The notes under the pieces were generated by a model. That model was not told where the DNA came from, made no database searches, and saw only the letters and a program-made list of their open reading frames with translations. Position numbers and translations under genes: made by a program. Shown here one piece after another: positions 31,271-44,370 of a stretch of 64,000 bases of DNA. Numbering within the stretch: position 1 is the stretch's first letter; each line of letters begins with the position of its first letter. The DNA is from Nymphaea colorata (taxonomy: Eukaryota; Streptophyta; Magnoliopsida; Nymphaeales; Nymphaeaceae): contig NC_045142.1 in the NCBI RefSeq assembly GCF_008831285.2, forward strand, positions 13,094,716-13,158,715. The letters are read 5' to 3'.

Positions 31271-32799
31271 TCCTATCATGTCCCAAAGTAGGCATTGAAC
31301 CCTGAAGCAGGGGCTAGGGGGAGGCTTTGGCTTCTCGGGTATCACCTGCCTCCTGCTATCACCTGCCTCCTGCCTATTGAATGGACTGCTCATGCCCCCA
31401 ATAACCCTTAAGTCTGGTGCAGCCAAAAAGGTTGTGGAAAGCAAATTAATAAATAAGTAGAAGTTGATAATTCCTTGGAACCATTTGATAAAGCAGATGT
31501 GAGTAATTTACAAGTATACTACAGTAAAGATTATTAGGATGGTTTTGGCATTTCCTTCAGTCAGGCGTGGAACTGTTCAGTACTTGACCACAAACACCAT
31601 CTGGCCTATATGGGTGTGCTTAATTGTGCTATAAACCTGCATCCGCAGAAAGCAGTATCTGACACCCTAAGATACGTTTTGGTGGTCTAGTTTATTTGGA
31701 GATATTGAGCACAGCCACCAAAAATTATGGTTGAATCTAAAGGTTCAAGATTTCACAAAGAATAAGCAAGCCAAAAGATCACAAAGAAATATCAAGCATG
31801 CAGAAAGCACAGAGTAATCAAACAGAAAAATGAATAAAAAATGCCAAAAAAGTAATGTTCCCGACGAATACCATGAGGATGAAGTGATTCGCCTTTGAGG
31901 TTGCACTAGCTCAATGGCTGGGTCATGGGTAGTTAGGTCAGTGACGAAAAACTGAACCCCGACAAAAGTTAAAGAAATGAGTAAAAAACAAAACTTGAAA
32001 AAAAAATAAAAAAATTTGAAAAAAAATACAAAACACCACATAAAAAATGGGCTAATAACTTTAACTGCCGAACCTTTCAAGCTTAACAAATAGGCCCAAA
32101 GTTTCTGTCTGATTTCAAATCAGTGCCTCCTCACGGCAAACATTAACTAAAAGAGATTATTTAATAAAATTTCTTCTCACAAACCAAATAAACTCAAAAA
32201 ATAAAATAAAACAAAGCCTTGCTGGACGGCGAGGCTATTCTAGGCCCTCGCCGGACAGTGTGGGGCAGCCTTTTTGTTTGTTTTTTATTTTTTATTTTGT
32301 TCATTTGAAGTTAACATTTTCTGTTAAGAGGTGATGATTTGAGAATTAGAGAGATGTTGGACGCCAAGATGTCCGTTTCAAAAGTTTGTGCTTTTGCTCA
32401 AGACAAAAAAAAAAAGGATAAATGGAAACAAAAAATTTGTACAAAACACGCTGTTCAAAAAGAAAGTGCCAAAATGAAAATATCACTTTTTTGCATTTTT
32501 TTTGCTTAAATAGTTTTCAATATATCCTAAATGTTTTGATGTTCCTTTCAACGTCTTGGTAACGTTTTTGAACTTTGATAATTATTCTTTAGGAAAATAG
32601 TATAAAATTGAGGTTTTATCTTTTTTTTTTAGTTTTTTTTTAATTGTCAAAAAATTTCAATGAAAACAAACTTAAGGCCAAGCTGAGGTATTCGTGACAA
32701 CGTGTTCGCACCCCACCCCTTTTTTAAGGGGGGACGAAATGAAAGTCAGTAAAATTATTTTAAAATTGAGGTTTTGAGAAAATTTTCAAGAGAAAGGGA
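31271..32799. other. No gene seen
   Basis: AT-rich with several A and T homopolymers. A GGCCAAGCTGAGGTATT-type word at 32676-32700 recurs at 36542-36565. Confidence 0.4.
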
Positions 32800-35700
32800 T
32801 CTGCCTGTCGGTACGAGGTCCGACCGTTCCTGCCGCCTTTAACAGGGGCAATTAGACCAAGGATAAAGGATCATTTGGATCATGTACAAGTTATTGATGC
32901 AAATCCTATATGCTTATGTATTGGGGTTTTGGATTCAAGAACCAAAATTCATTTTTTGAATAAATGAATTTGAATATTGGGGGGGGTTTCAAGTTGGTTT
33001 ACAAACCTTTGTTTTGGTGTTATTTGAAACACATGATTCTTGAGGATTTTGAAGATTTGGAATTGAGTTCTTTGTTGTGAACTCTAGATGATGATGATCA
33101 TCTTATGATCAAAATTGATTTTGAACTTTTTTTTTGTCAAATCATGTGATTTGTAGAATTCATTCTTTTGAAAGAACATAGGTTCCAAATTGTTAGAAAA
33201 CATATTGTTTTCCAAATACACTTTGGCCAAGATTAAGAATGCATTGCTTGTGTTTTCTTTTGAAGTTAAGTGAGGTTTACAAATTTTCATTGCAATATGA
33301 CTTGGTCACTTTTTGCAACTCAAATTTGAATCACTTAATTTTTTGAAAATGTGCATGTGGTGCTATTGAGTTTGAGTGAAGGTGAATGCATGAAAAAGGA
33401 ATGGTAACTATATGAAACATTCATTCTTCTCTCTCTCATAATCCCTCAAGATTCATTCATATGAAACATACATTCTTCACTCTCTCATAATCTCTCAGTC
33501 CATATTGCACGTCATACAATCTATGCATGAGGATTGATTAAAATGTAGGACTTTCTCTATATGTGCTCATGATATAATTAAGCACATGAATTAGAGATGT
33601 AGTCCATAAGCTTGAGGCTTGACATAAAATTATCAAAATGATGAAAATATATAAATGATGCCAAGTTCAATCCTTGAAATGGATGGGAGACAGACGTGGA
33701 TGACATCCACTTTCGTTTCAAAATAGCTAAAAATCAGACCTTGTATTGATTTAAATAGCTGAAAATTGTGGACATTGATTCCAATAAATATCTTGTTTCT
33801 TAAATGAAAATGACAGATCTTTCAAATAGATTCAAATTTCAGATTTGATAGTAATGAGATCGTCAACTCTTTTGGATGATTATAGGATAATTGGCCTTTC
33901 AAATATGTAAATTTTAGTATTCTTAAACCAATTCCTATGAAACATGTTCTTATTTCAACAACATACATACATCTTTCGTATGGGTTTGCTGAAATTAAGT
34001 AAAAATGAAATGAAAATGATCTCATAGCCTTACATTATCAAAATCAATCAAAATGATCTTCCTTCTTAAAAACCAGTTTGGAAACATATTCCAACCTGAT
34101 TTTAAGAGAAGAAAAATGATTTTTAACAAGAGATTGGACACATGTATGTATATATATAACAACGTATATATATATACATACCTTACTCTTCAAAATGAAA
34201 TTTTATCAAGGGACCGCATGACTCATGAATCATGATGATTCATGGCTGAGTTCTTTTATGTAGGAAGATTGAAAACTTGTTTCAAATCTTCTTTACTATC
34301 CTTGATTAATTAAATTGAAAGACATGAATCAAAATGACTGTGAATAAGAAAGAAAATAAAACAATGCTCAAGCTTATTCGTCCATCATTTCACCATATAA
34401 GGGTGGATCACATTCATAAGAACGTATCCATCCCTTATGGGTATTTTCATCATACATGATGCAGCAAAATCACTTTTTCACCGTGGGATTCTCTCATGGT
34501 AGGGAGATCAAAATGGTATTAAGTTGGTTCCTTTGAAAGGGACGTGGCCTTGGGGCCCATTTCAAAATTTGATACGAGGGTTCATATTTAAGAAAAACCG
34601 ACATATGCATGCATTATGCATTAACATGTACATTGAACCGTAGGTTTCCCTTAGCTGGACATTATTCCCAGCCGTAAGCAAATGAAAATAAACCCTCCCA
34701 TGAATTGCTGGAATTAAAATAAATCAACAAGAAGCTAAAGTAGAAGAGAAGTGAGTTAAAATTACCTACCTTGTGGTCGGTCTTGATGCTTGTCCTTCGT
34801 CTTCACTTGTTTTCTAACTCGAGCAATCCTAAGCAAGAATCCAACCATGGATTCAAGCTTAGCAAAGCTATAATAAGAAATAGTTTGCTTGCTGGAATTT
34901 GGAATGGAGAATGAGAGAGCTTCTCTCTACGAAAATCCTAAGTGAGGGTCCACTTAAGCACCCTAACTTAGCAAACTCGATAAAGAGAATGAAGAAGAAA
35001 ATGAGAGAAAGGGGAGAAGAAAGCTTGGACGAATCTTCTTGCTCCCCTTCCTTGGTAGCCAAGGGCAGGTTTATATAGAGGAGGAGGTGAGTTCAACCAC
35101 CTCCTTAAATTTGCCTTGAAAAATTAATCAAGGCTTAGGGAGATAAAAAATGGATTAAATGAGTTTTAATGACTTTATTTACTCATTCTTATCTCATGTA
35201 AGGTTTGGTCAACTTGGTTCAGACCTAGCTGATCAACTTTGATCAAAATTTTGGATGAAAATGCCTTTGCACAGGGTTTTTCCTTATTTTGTGCTCATTA
35301 TTTTTTTCTTTGTTTGAAATTGAGCTTGTTAAGTTAAAACCTAGTTATTAAGCTCTAAATGCCATTGAATTATGATAATTCAATTTAAATTTGAATAAAA
35401 TTTGAAAATTCTATCAAATTTGGCTCGAAAGGGGTATTTTCATCTATAATTTGATTGAAGATAGATTTCAACTGAATCAAACTTTCGTTTGAAAAATTGA
35501 ATTTTAATTTGGTATTTGATTTGTCCATTTGACAAATTTAAATGTTTCTTTGCCTTTCATAAGTCAATTTAAGCTCTGTAATCTAAATTTGACCACAGAA
35601 AAGCAAAATTGTCCAAATTGATCAATTTCGACCAATTGACCAAAGTCAAAGCTCATTTTCAAGTAGTTTGACTTTGTTTGAAGTAATTTGATAAATTTGA

Positions 35701-36422
35701 TCTAAGAAAGCTCTAAATCGAGCTAAATTGTGCTTTGACTGAGTTTAGTCAAACTGTGTTTGGTTTGGTCAAAGTCTATTTTCGTCCAAAACTTGGATTG
35801 TGAGACAAATCTACTTTTTGGAGACAGACCTACTTTTTGGCCAAGCTGAGCTCATGTTGACTGAGCCTAGCTAAGATTTGGGTGTACTAGGGTTGAACTT
35901 ACTTGCATTAAGTGGGATTGACCAGCTTATTTATTGCTTTTCGAAGACTAAAACTCTTTAAAGAGGACCTAGTTAAAGAAGAGAGAGATGCATAAATATT
36001 TCTCTTTTTCTAAGATTATAGTTATGATATCATTCATTTCTCCTTGAAAATGGTTTTTTTCATTTAATTGGAAGAAAATATTTATTATTTTTTTTAAATG
36101 GGGGGTGACTCCTGGGGGACAGACTAGGTGGGGGCCCACACATGGGTCCCACGTAGCGATCTAGATTGACTTAGATCCAAATTTTTGGATTTAAGTCAAA
36201 ATTTGAATTTTGCAATTGAATTTGGATTTCAAATGACATTTGCAATTGGATTTGGACTCGTAATCCTGCATTGGGATTCATGTCACGAGTTAAATTCACG
36301 ATTTGAATCTAATTGTTCTTTAGATTCGAAATTGGCTTTGAAATTGCAAATGTTCACAATTCTTTTATAAAATTTTCACATTGCTTCAATTTTGATTGGA
36401 AAAATTTGGGGTGTTAACGCAA
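32800..36422 (-). mobile_element. Candidate large solo LTR of a Ty3/gypsy (Tekay-like) element
   Basis: On the minus strand the block begins TTAACACCCCAAATTTTTCC (36415 downward), an end style I associate with plant Tekay/Del LTRs. About 1.35 kb in there is a clean TATA box, CTATATAAAC (35077-35068), followed by a C/T-rich leader, which is the promoter layout of an LTR. The rest is AT-rich with repeated TTTGAATTT-like words. No gag-pol and no primer site adjoin it. The far boundary near 32800 and any target duplication were not identified, so this is inference. Confidence 0.35.
35068..35077 (-). promoter_or_regulatory. TATA box within the candidate LTR
   Basis: The minus strand reads CTATATAAAC, followed downstream by CTGCCCTTGG and a C/T-rich stretch, as expected for a pol II start region. 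Confidence 0.45.
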
Positions 36423-36849
36423 TGATAAAGAGAGAATTGTACCAACTATAACTGTGTCTACTACTTTTATTTAAGGGGAGGGACAAGTCATGGGTGTTAT
36501 GAAATAGCTGAAAAAGCAGTAGAAATAGTACACAAATTTATGGCAAAGCTGAGGTATTTGTGACAGTAGTACGGTGAAAGCTGAGGTAAGTAACAACAGT
36601 ACTGTATCCAATATAACAGGCTACGAGTCTTGCCTCCAGTGCAAGACTTTATGTTTGATTTCCAGTGCCTACAATTGTTTCTGTTGGGGGAAGGCCCCCG
36701 ACCATATTATTAAATTGCTATAAACAAAAGATACAAAAGGGTAGAAGGAATGTACACATGAAAGAACATAAAAGCGTCACTTATGGTAAAGAGCTAAGCG
36801 ATGAGTTCAAATACCATCCACGAGAGGAGGGGTCCTAATGAAGGATAAC

Positions 36850-39400
36850 ATTGGATTGCCATGAGTAAGACAAAATGATACCCAACTTCTTAGAAGGATT
36901 ATGACAACAAAATTGAGATGCGACTTCAGCCTGCATATGTTGTGGAAAACCGGTTGAAGTTGAGTTTGACCGTGAATTACCTGACACATTGCTTTAATCC
37001 ACTGCATGTTGTTAGAAAGAACCTGCACACTCTGCCCCTCAATCTACAAAATAGACAGTAGTTGTTCCAAACTAGTAGTTTCATGGAATAGAGAAGAAGT
37101 GAACGTGAAAAGGAAACCTGGAACTGCTTCCTTGTGTCGAATCTGCCTCTGGTAGAGATCAGCACCCAACTTTAACAAAGTCATCCAATTTTAATGTAGC
37201 TATTTGGATTCAATGCTCATAATATGCTTTGAGGAGATTTAGACCAGGAAGGAAGTTTTTCTTCACCCAAAAAGAAATCTCCCTCTCTGATCAGAGGTGG
37301 CCCATTGAAAGATTTGTAAATCAAGCAGCACTCCTTCCAAAATTTTGTCAATATTCTGTTGTGGGCAAATGGGACGATCTTCAAAGACTATTGAGCCTCT
37401 CCATTCCCAAGTATTCCAGATCGCTACTGGAATGGTTATTCGCCAGCACCTGCTCAACCATCTCCTCTTGAAAGAGGAGGCGATCCACCACTGGATACAT
37501 TGTGGGAACTACCTCAATGTCCCACAAGGTTTTTGGAATTTAGTGAGGATGAGCAGCCAAAGGCCAGTAGTGACTGGACAACCAAAAAATAGATTATTAA
37601 TATACTCCTCATCAGATAGGCAAAGAGGGCATCTATTCGACAGATGAAACCCTCTACGTTGGAGGATGTCCATAGTGCTCAACTTTTCTTTGCTCGCGAT
37701 GTAGACGTACCACTGGGCCCTTGGGAGAACAACAACATCCGAGATAGTCTTTTTCCAATAGAAAGAGTTCCCTTTCTTCCTGAAATCCTCTCAAATAAGA
37801 TGCCAAGATACGTTATTCTAATCTAAGCCCTTCCATTGCCACAAGACTTGATATTGAGAAAGGCGGATAGAGTTTAGATGGGGTAGAACATCCATAGCCA
37901 AGTGTTTGGCATCGAAGTCATGCTAAATGACAATCTTTAAATCTGCAATAGAAAATGAACGCATGGCCTCTAAGATACAAAACTCAAAGGAAGAGACTTT
38001 GAACAACAAAATGTCCTCCCCCCAGTCATCCAACTACACTCGAGCTGTAGAGTCATCCCCCACAGACCATCTGACTTTTTTTTAATGGTGTTCCAACCCC
38101 ATTCTATTCCTTTCCAAAGCCATGAGTCTTTGGCCTTACACTTGCATGTCCAGAGACTGTGGTTCATGAGGTATTTCTTCGAGACAAGGGATGCCCAAGA
38201 AAATGTTCTATGACCAACTTGCAAAGTAAGATTTCCTAAGCAAACTCTATTTAGATCTATAATGTTGCTCAAGCCCTCATCTCCACCCCTTACTGTCTTC
38301 AAAGCTTATTCCATGCAACTAAGTGGTGTTTGTGGCATTCTAGGTTAGAGCCCCATTAAAAATTAACTGCAAGAGACTCAAGTACCTAGATAATCTTTTT
38401 CGGAAGTTTGAAGAGGGAACACTAGAAAAATATTAGAGGTATAAGGGAAGATTAAAGCGGGCATAGTCTGCATGCATAGGAGAGTAGCGAGGCCTTCCAT
38501 GCCTGCAATTTCCTTTGAACTTTAAGGACGAGGGATTGGCAAAGATCAAGACTAAGTTTTCCCACAAAGAGGGGAGCCCCAGGTAGTTAAAAGGAAGGGA
38601 GGCAAGGGGCTAGCCCATGGCGGCCACAATCAAGTTGCTCAAATCTTCATGTGCATTGAAAGTTACATTTCAGATTTAGCATCATTAATTCTCATACCAG
38701 CTTTGATCTCTAAATCTCCCATAATGCTTTTGATTTCTTGAAGAAACTCAACCTTGAGAAGGAGGAAGAATATTATATCATCATCAAAAAACAGTTCCAC
38801 TGGCGCTTTCCCAATCCTTGGGAGAGTTGGCCCACAAAGCTTATTTATGTTCACCTATGAAGACACTCCATGATAACTTGTCTAAGGCCACGAGAGCTAT
38901 CAAAGTATTGATCCACAACACTATTGATTGAGATCTCGATTGAAGTTGTGGAGACGCATGTCATAATGCGTGTGATTCATGTATCATGGAAGCCCAACGA
39001 AAGAAGAGAAGCCCAACGGATGGGCGAGTCAGTTGGGGTGGAGGTAAACACCAAAGCTAGCAAAAGTTGGGGAACCATTATGCTCCTTGGCAATTAGACA
39101 ACTCAATCCCTACAAAAAACAATGTTTGCAACTTGGATGGTTATGGGATTCCATTCCACAATTACACGAGCCCCACTATATGCCTGGTCGTGGTTGGATA
39201 CAAAATTATATTTGTTATGTCTATTAAAGAAATTAGTAATGTGATGACTAGAAAGAATGGAGTCTAGTAAAAATACTGTTAGGATTTTTCTCCTATAAGG
39301 AGTTATAAAACGCACGTTGGGCTTTCTTTCGGACCAGCCCTCTAATATTCCAATTCAAGATCTTCATAAGAAGAGGGAGCGGCAAGTCAAATCGTCAGGA
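36850..39400 (-). pseudogene. LINE ORF2 remnant (endonuclease start, RT piece, zinc-binding RVT tail)
   Basis: At about 39315-39103 the minus strand gives HHITNFFNRHNKYNFVSNHD and VEWNPITIQVA, matching the start of LINE endonucleases. At 38854-38663, ELFFDDDIIFF stands where the FADD RT motif would be, followed by EIKSIMGDLEIKAGMRIN. At about 37650, CPLCLSDEEYINNLFFGCP followed by LW is the zf-RVT motif. The conserved Ala of FADD is replaced. Fragments are in several frames. Confidence 0.72.
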
Positions 39401-39499
39401 TCGACTTCCATAATGAGGTCTTGGCTGGAAAGAGTAGACAATTGAATAGATATGTCTATGAGAGGTATTTTGGTGTCATGTGGGTCAATTGGCTATGAG

Positions 39500-40780
39500 G
39501 AGGGCACTTGAAAGGCGAGGGTCATCATCTGGGAGTCATGGTCCTTCCCATAGGAGGAGGACTTTTTCACGTGCTTGTTGAGGGTCCCATCCTGCATGTT
39601 TTTTTGGATCGCATGGAACCTATTACTATCTGAAACTTGCTTAGAGACCTCCTGCATAGCTCCAGGGCTTAGTCCAACCATTGATATTGCAATTCTCATA
39701 TTTCTTCTCAACATCCTATGCAGAGCTCACCCTGGACTAGGCACAGTTCGAATCCAAGTGTGAAAGTGATCCACAATTGCAACAAAACCTGATCATATTT
39801 TCATAAACAATCTCAACTCAGATGAAATCCCCATTAGTTCTGCGCAAGAAAATTTCTGGTTAGGGGGGAGAAACAGAGAGGAACCTTAATGCACATCCAA
39901 GCGTAGCCCATTCAAACCAATGAGCGAGTGAATGGGTCAATGCTGACGACTTCACCTCCCAATGTCCTAGCAATTCCCTCAAATACCGATTGATTCCATG
40001 GTTCTAACGCTAGGTTAGGGATTTGAATCCATATAGGAATCCCCACGGTATGGTTGACTTTCATCTCCAATCCAGGATGCCAACGACTGGCAACAAATGT
40101 TTTAGCACCAATGCGCCAAGAGTTCCTCTATAGGACAGCTTGTAGTTCAACTTTAGAGTCCATCCTGATGAGGTATAACCCTTTGCCCAGACCAGAGAAG
40201 CACGAGTTATGAACTTCTCTCCACTGGTGTCTCAAGCTCTTGAGACGAAACTATATTCCATATTCGCTTTGGAACCTCCATAAAAAGTGCCGATGGCAGC
40301 AAACCTAAGCGGCTTGGTCATCTCCTCATACATTTCATCTGGGATAAAAAGAAACTTACGCTCATTCTCCTCTCGTATCTGTAGGTTCCCTAACTTGGGG
40401 AGTTCCTGTTGAACGTTGTTACTAACCAGGGCAGCCCAACTCCTGGGAGGAGATTGAAGAGGTCTCTTTGGGTGCTTCGGTTTACCTAAGCCCTCAACTA
40501 AAGGGAGGCACTGCTTTCTACCACCAACACAAAGGCCAAAGTAAGTCTCAAACTGCAAAGCCAATGAATCATCCATCTCACGGTCCTCCATGGTCACCTC
40601 ATTTAACGGAGCAGGACTCTCCTTTCCTGACCAACACTGACGAGAAGGGGCTGGAGGCCCAAGTTCGTTCTCTACTGGTAGCAGGGGGATTGAATCTCGT
40701 TTGGCATCTTCCGAGCAACCTGGAGGAGGAGGGATGGCCACTGGACGGCCGGCGGCCATGAGGTGAAACGATGGAAACAC
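39500..40780 (-). pseudogene. LINE ORF1 remnant (DUF4283-like)
   Basis: The frame 40780-40232 is open for 182 residues, with a Pro-rich N-terminus and SPPRSWAALVSNN then LRFAAIGTFYGG. It then breaks into VLKHLLPVVGILDWR and NGLRLDVH pieces, the layout of the DUF4283 nucleic-acid-binding protein found before plant LINE RTs. I read it as decayed. Confidence 0.6.
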
Positions 40781-41095
40781 AAAACCCTAGCGCTCCCCCA
40801 AGCCTCTCCCACTCTCTCACTTGGAAACATTACTAAACTAGACACTTCTAAAATTTGTTTAATAAACTTTTTCACCTACAATTGTTCTACGTAAGTGTTA
40901 AGCATGCTGAAGTCAGTAGGTCTTCAGTAGTGTTAAGCTGGAGTCACGTTAGAGTCTTTGGAGTTATGTTGACCCTTTAGTCTGAAGTCAGGGTTGCAGA
41001 TCATTCAGATGCACCCAGTCTGTGGGTTGGGTCATGGTAACAGGTAGGTTAATCCACCCCAGCGTACACTGTATAAATTGAGCGGGGTTAAACGC

Positions 41096-41348
41096 TAGGC
41101 CCCATTTGATGCGTAGGAAAAATACTGTGCAACGTGATTCTTTTTTTTAAGTTTGTACTGTTTTCCCTGCAACATCAAACAAAGGGAATTTTACCATGCA
41201 TTTTTTTGTTGAATTTGAAAAAACTTCTCACGCAAAAAAAGGTCTGACTTTTTCTACTAAAAATTCCTCCTTCCGTACATTTTTCTGGGAACTTTTTTCT
41301 TAAAAATTTTACCATGCCAAAAAGTTCATTTGCATCAAACGGACACTA
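41096..41348. repeat. MITE-like element with TAG...TTTGATGC ends
   Basis: The left end TAGGCCCCATTTGATGCG and the right end, read inverted, TAGTGTCCGTTTGATGCA agree at 13 of 18 positions. The ends resemble hAT-type MITEs, but I could not find an 8-bp duplication. Confidence 0.4.
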
Positions 41349-41945
41349 AAGACGACGATGAGATTTATTAGTGAACGTTGGGCTTTAGTAAGGTTGTGTG
41401 CGTGAGTTTATGTGTTTACTTTGGAAGTTAACAAATTGTCAGAGCCATGTCTGACGGCGGTGCCCAGCAACACTACCTCAATTTATACTTGAAGGAAGTC
41501 TTCGCAGCGGTAGAAGCACAACAAGAGAGTGGAGGAGACGATGGAGTTATTGAGCCACCGACTGCAGACCGTTGAACGCCAAAACCAGGAAGAAGAAGCG
41601 AGAATGCAGGTGTTCATGGCAGACAATTCCTCCCTCCCGGTGATGATGAGGGAGATTCTTCAAGATGAAAGGGAAATGAGGTTCGACTAGCACAGACTTC
41701 ATAGAATCATGTGAGTTACGGTCCCCAACTGCCAATCACCCCTCCTCCTCCGTCTTTCTTTTAACCCTCATTCCCTCTTCTACACCCACCTCCTCCACCG
41801 TTGGTAGTGGAAACGCTGGAGATATCGGTTGCTAACGACAGGGGAATGGGTTCAGTGCCCTGGAAACAACCGAGGATGGATTTCCCTCGATTTTTGGCGA
41901 AGTCCTTCTTTCAACGCAAAATAGTTCTTTGACTGCCATGGCATC

Positions 41946-42029
41946 GTCGATGAGCAGCGTGTCAACCATGCTGCGGTGCATTTTGAAGTCGATGAGCAGC
42001 GTGTCAACCATGCTGCGGTGCATTTTGAA
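41946..42029 (+). repeat. Exact 42-bp tandem duplication in the gypsy gag
   Basis: Two identical 42-bp units (41946-41987 and 41988-42029), each starting GTCGATGAGCAGC and ending CATTTTGAA. Both encode the same 14 residues in one frame. Confidence 0.95.
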
Positions 42030-42276
42030 GGAACAGACATAATATAGTATAGATGGCTTGTGATGCAGCAAGGAAGGATGAATTGGAAAAGCTTGATAGA
42101 TGCTATGAAGGCTTGATTTGGGCCACGTGCATACCTCGACTACAATGTCAAGCTATGGAAGATCAGACATAAGGGGACAGTAATAGAGTACCAAGAACAT
42201 TTTGAAGATCTCAGCAACATGGACAGAGGATGGCCGCTAGAGGCACTGATCGAGGCATTCTTGGGAGGATTAAAGG

Positions 42277-43134
42277 ATGAAATATGCATTCGCCAGGAGC
42301 CTGTCGAAATGTTTTGAGATGGCTCGATTGATAGAGGAAAAGCAACAAAGGATGGGTTATGGTAGTCGGCTGCCATTTTCAAATAGAGCTCAGTGCTCAG
42401 TGAGACCCAACGCTCCAATAGCACCTATGTCCTTTTTGAAGGGAAGCCAAACCTCGTGCCAACTTGTCTGTCGTCTTACCTCTGAACAGATTAAGGAGAA
42501 GAGCCAGCAACGGATTTGCTTTCACTGCTATCAACCATGGACACCAAGCCATGTCTATCGAAAGCTTCATATGCATTTGGTGGAAGAAGAAGCTGATCCA
42601 TCGAACAAAGCCGCGCTGGAACCTGACCCTGTAGCAGTACTAGAAGAGGTTGAAGGAGCAGGAAGTGGAGCTTCTCTCGAGATCTCTCTACCCATGCGTT
42701 AGCAGGAGATGAAGTTCCTCAATTAAGGAGGGTGGAGGGTCAGTTGAGAGGCAGAAAGGTGAGCATTCTGGTGGACACAGGCTCTATCCACAATTTTATA
42801 TGTGAATGAAAAATCAGCAAGAGCACTGGGCTGCCAGATTGAGAATCAGAATACCTTTGATGTTATTGTAGGGGACGGCAGCACGTTAAAATGTAGGCAA
42901 AGAAGTGCACAAGAAGTCCTAGAAATTCAAGGTCATAAGTTTCAGGTTGAGCTATTCACCCTAGCAATGGCAGGAGAAGACTTGGTCTTAGTGGTACGAT
43001 GGCTGCGAAGCCTTGGTGAAGTCGTGTGGGACTTCATAGGAATGAAGATGCACTTTGAAAAAGCAATGGAATTGGAAGGCCGACAGACTTTAGAAGCAGT
43101 TCCGCGGAAGACCATGGGAGAGCGCAAAAAGTAG
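42277..43134 (+). pseudogene. gypsy gag C-terminus and protease remnant
   Basis: Frames at 42277-42702 and 42802-43134 cover a gag tail, where a CFHCYQPW motif may be the remains of a CCHC knuckle. They also cover the aspartic protease region: ILVDTGSIHNF lies in a short bridging frame, followed by LVLVVRWLRSLGEVVWDF, which recalls the DVILGxxWL...DF pattern after the active site. Not a functional gene. Confidence 0.65.
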
Positions 43135-43139
43135 CAAAG

Positions 43140-44060
43140 ATGATGAAGGGGCCGGTAATGTCTTTCATGTTGTTGATGACAGTTAAGAAACCAGTTGAAG
43201 ATCAAAGATCTGAAGCACAAGAGTACATATGCGAACAGCGACTGCAAGCTCTCTTGACAGAATTTAGGATGGTATGTGAGCCTCCCACGGGCTTGCCTTT
43301 GAAAAGAACCTATGATCACCATATAGAGCTCCAAAATGGGGTTGGAGCTGTCAACCGACGTCCATATCGGTATAGCCAACACCAACACCAACGAGAGGTG
43401 CTGGAAGAATTGGTGAAAGAAATGCTGATTATTCAGCCCAGCCTCAGCCCCTTTGCGTCCCCAGCATTGTTGGTAAAAAAGAATGGAGGATGGAGATTTT
43501 GTGTTGATTACCCTGCATTGAATGTCAATAAGCATTGCTACCTCATTTCTCTCATGGAAGAATTATTAGATCAATTGCATGAATCAGCTTACTTACTTTT
43601 CTAAGGTAGATCTAAGGATAGGGTATCATCAAATCAGGGTGGCAGCTCTAAGTCATACTCAAAACTGCTTTCCAAACACGACGGGCATTATTGAGTTCAA
43701 GGTGATACCCTTTGAGCTAACCAATGCCTCTACCACCTTTCAGTTCATTCTACCACCTTTTAGTCCTTAATGACCGATCCTTTTTAGACCTTATCTTGGA
43801 GGATTTGTATTGGTGTTTTTTTATGATATTCTAGTGTACAGCATGAGGGAAGATGAGCATTTTCAGCACCTGCAGTTGGTTTTGTCTACAAGCAACATGA
43901 ACTGCACGCCAAACAATCCAAATGTGTGTTTGGGACTGAGCAGGTTGTATACCTTGGCCATGTAATCAGTAAAGGAATGGACAAAATGGAGGACGATAAA
44001 GTGAAAGCAGTAAGAGAATGGAAGGCACCCAGTTCGGTGAAAGAATTAAGGTCATTCTTT
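43140..44060 (+). pseudogene. gypsy reverse transcriptase remnant
   Basis: Frames at 43140-43604 and 43579-43770 and later broken pieces give the finger and palm motifs of a gypsy RT. The catalytic YxDD box is lost: the expected place at about 43825 reads as a broken FYDILVY-like word. The piece after it, [19 protein letters not shown], is the usual segment after the palm. Confidence 0.75.
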
Positions 44061-44370
44061 TGCTTGACGAGCTGACGATTTGTTGAGGGTTACGGACTGC
44101 TGGCTGCGTCTTTAACTGAGTAAACAAAAAAGGACAGACTAATAAGCTTCTCAATGCTATCAAGAGATACAATGAACTCCTTTCAAAGTTTTTAAGTGGC
44201 AAACTGCTTTAACTGGATTTAGCTTTTAGAGCCAGAAAAGAAAAGTGTTTCCCACGGTGAAGTGTGACCAAATAATACTGACTTATATGTAAGACAGTTG
44301 ACACAGCTCTGTTGCAAGTGGAGCTTGATGATCAGATGACCAAATCCATTCTTATACCATTGGATCTTCT

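Larger units (their letters stand above)
36660..40800 (-). mobile_element. Decayed L1-type LINE retrotransposon
   Basis: On the minus strand, from 40780 down, come an ORF1-like region, an endonuclease start, part of an RT and a zinc-binding tail, in LINE order with no LTRs. At about 4.1 kb it is shorter than typical plant LINEs (6-7 kb); most of the endonuclease and RT core is missing. The 3' end lies near 36660 around CCTTCCCCCAACAGAAAC (minus strand). Many stops and shifts. No poly(A) tail or target duplication was defined. Confidence 0.75.
41440..44370 (+). mobile_element. Decayed Ty3/gypsy element (gag, protease, RT)
   Basis: Gag-like words occur from 41450 (LNLYLKEVFAAVEAQQESGG) and at about 41946-42030 (DEQRVNHAAVHFE). 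A retroviral-type protease motif, ILVDTGSIHNF, lies at about 42769, and RT at about 43300-44050. RT shows NRRPYRYSQHQ, then FASPALLVKKNGGWRFCVDY, KVDLRIGYHQIRV and [13 protein letters not shown]. No integrase directly follows the protease, and the RT motifs are gypsy-type, so this is not copia. Stops are frequent, and RNase H and integrase are not recognisable. No LTRs found. Confidence 0.8.
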
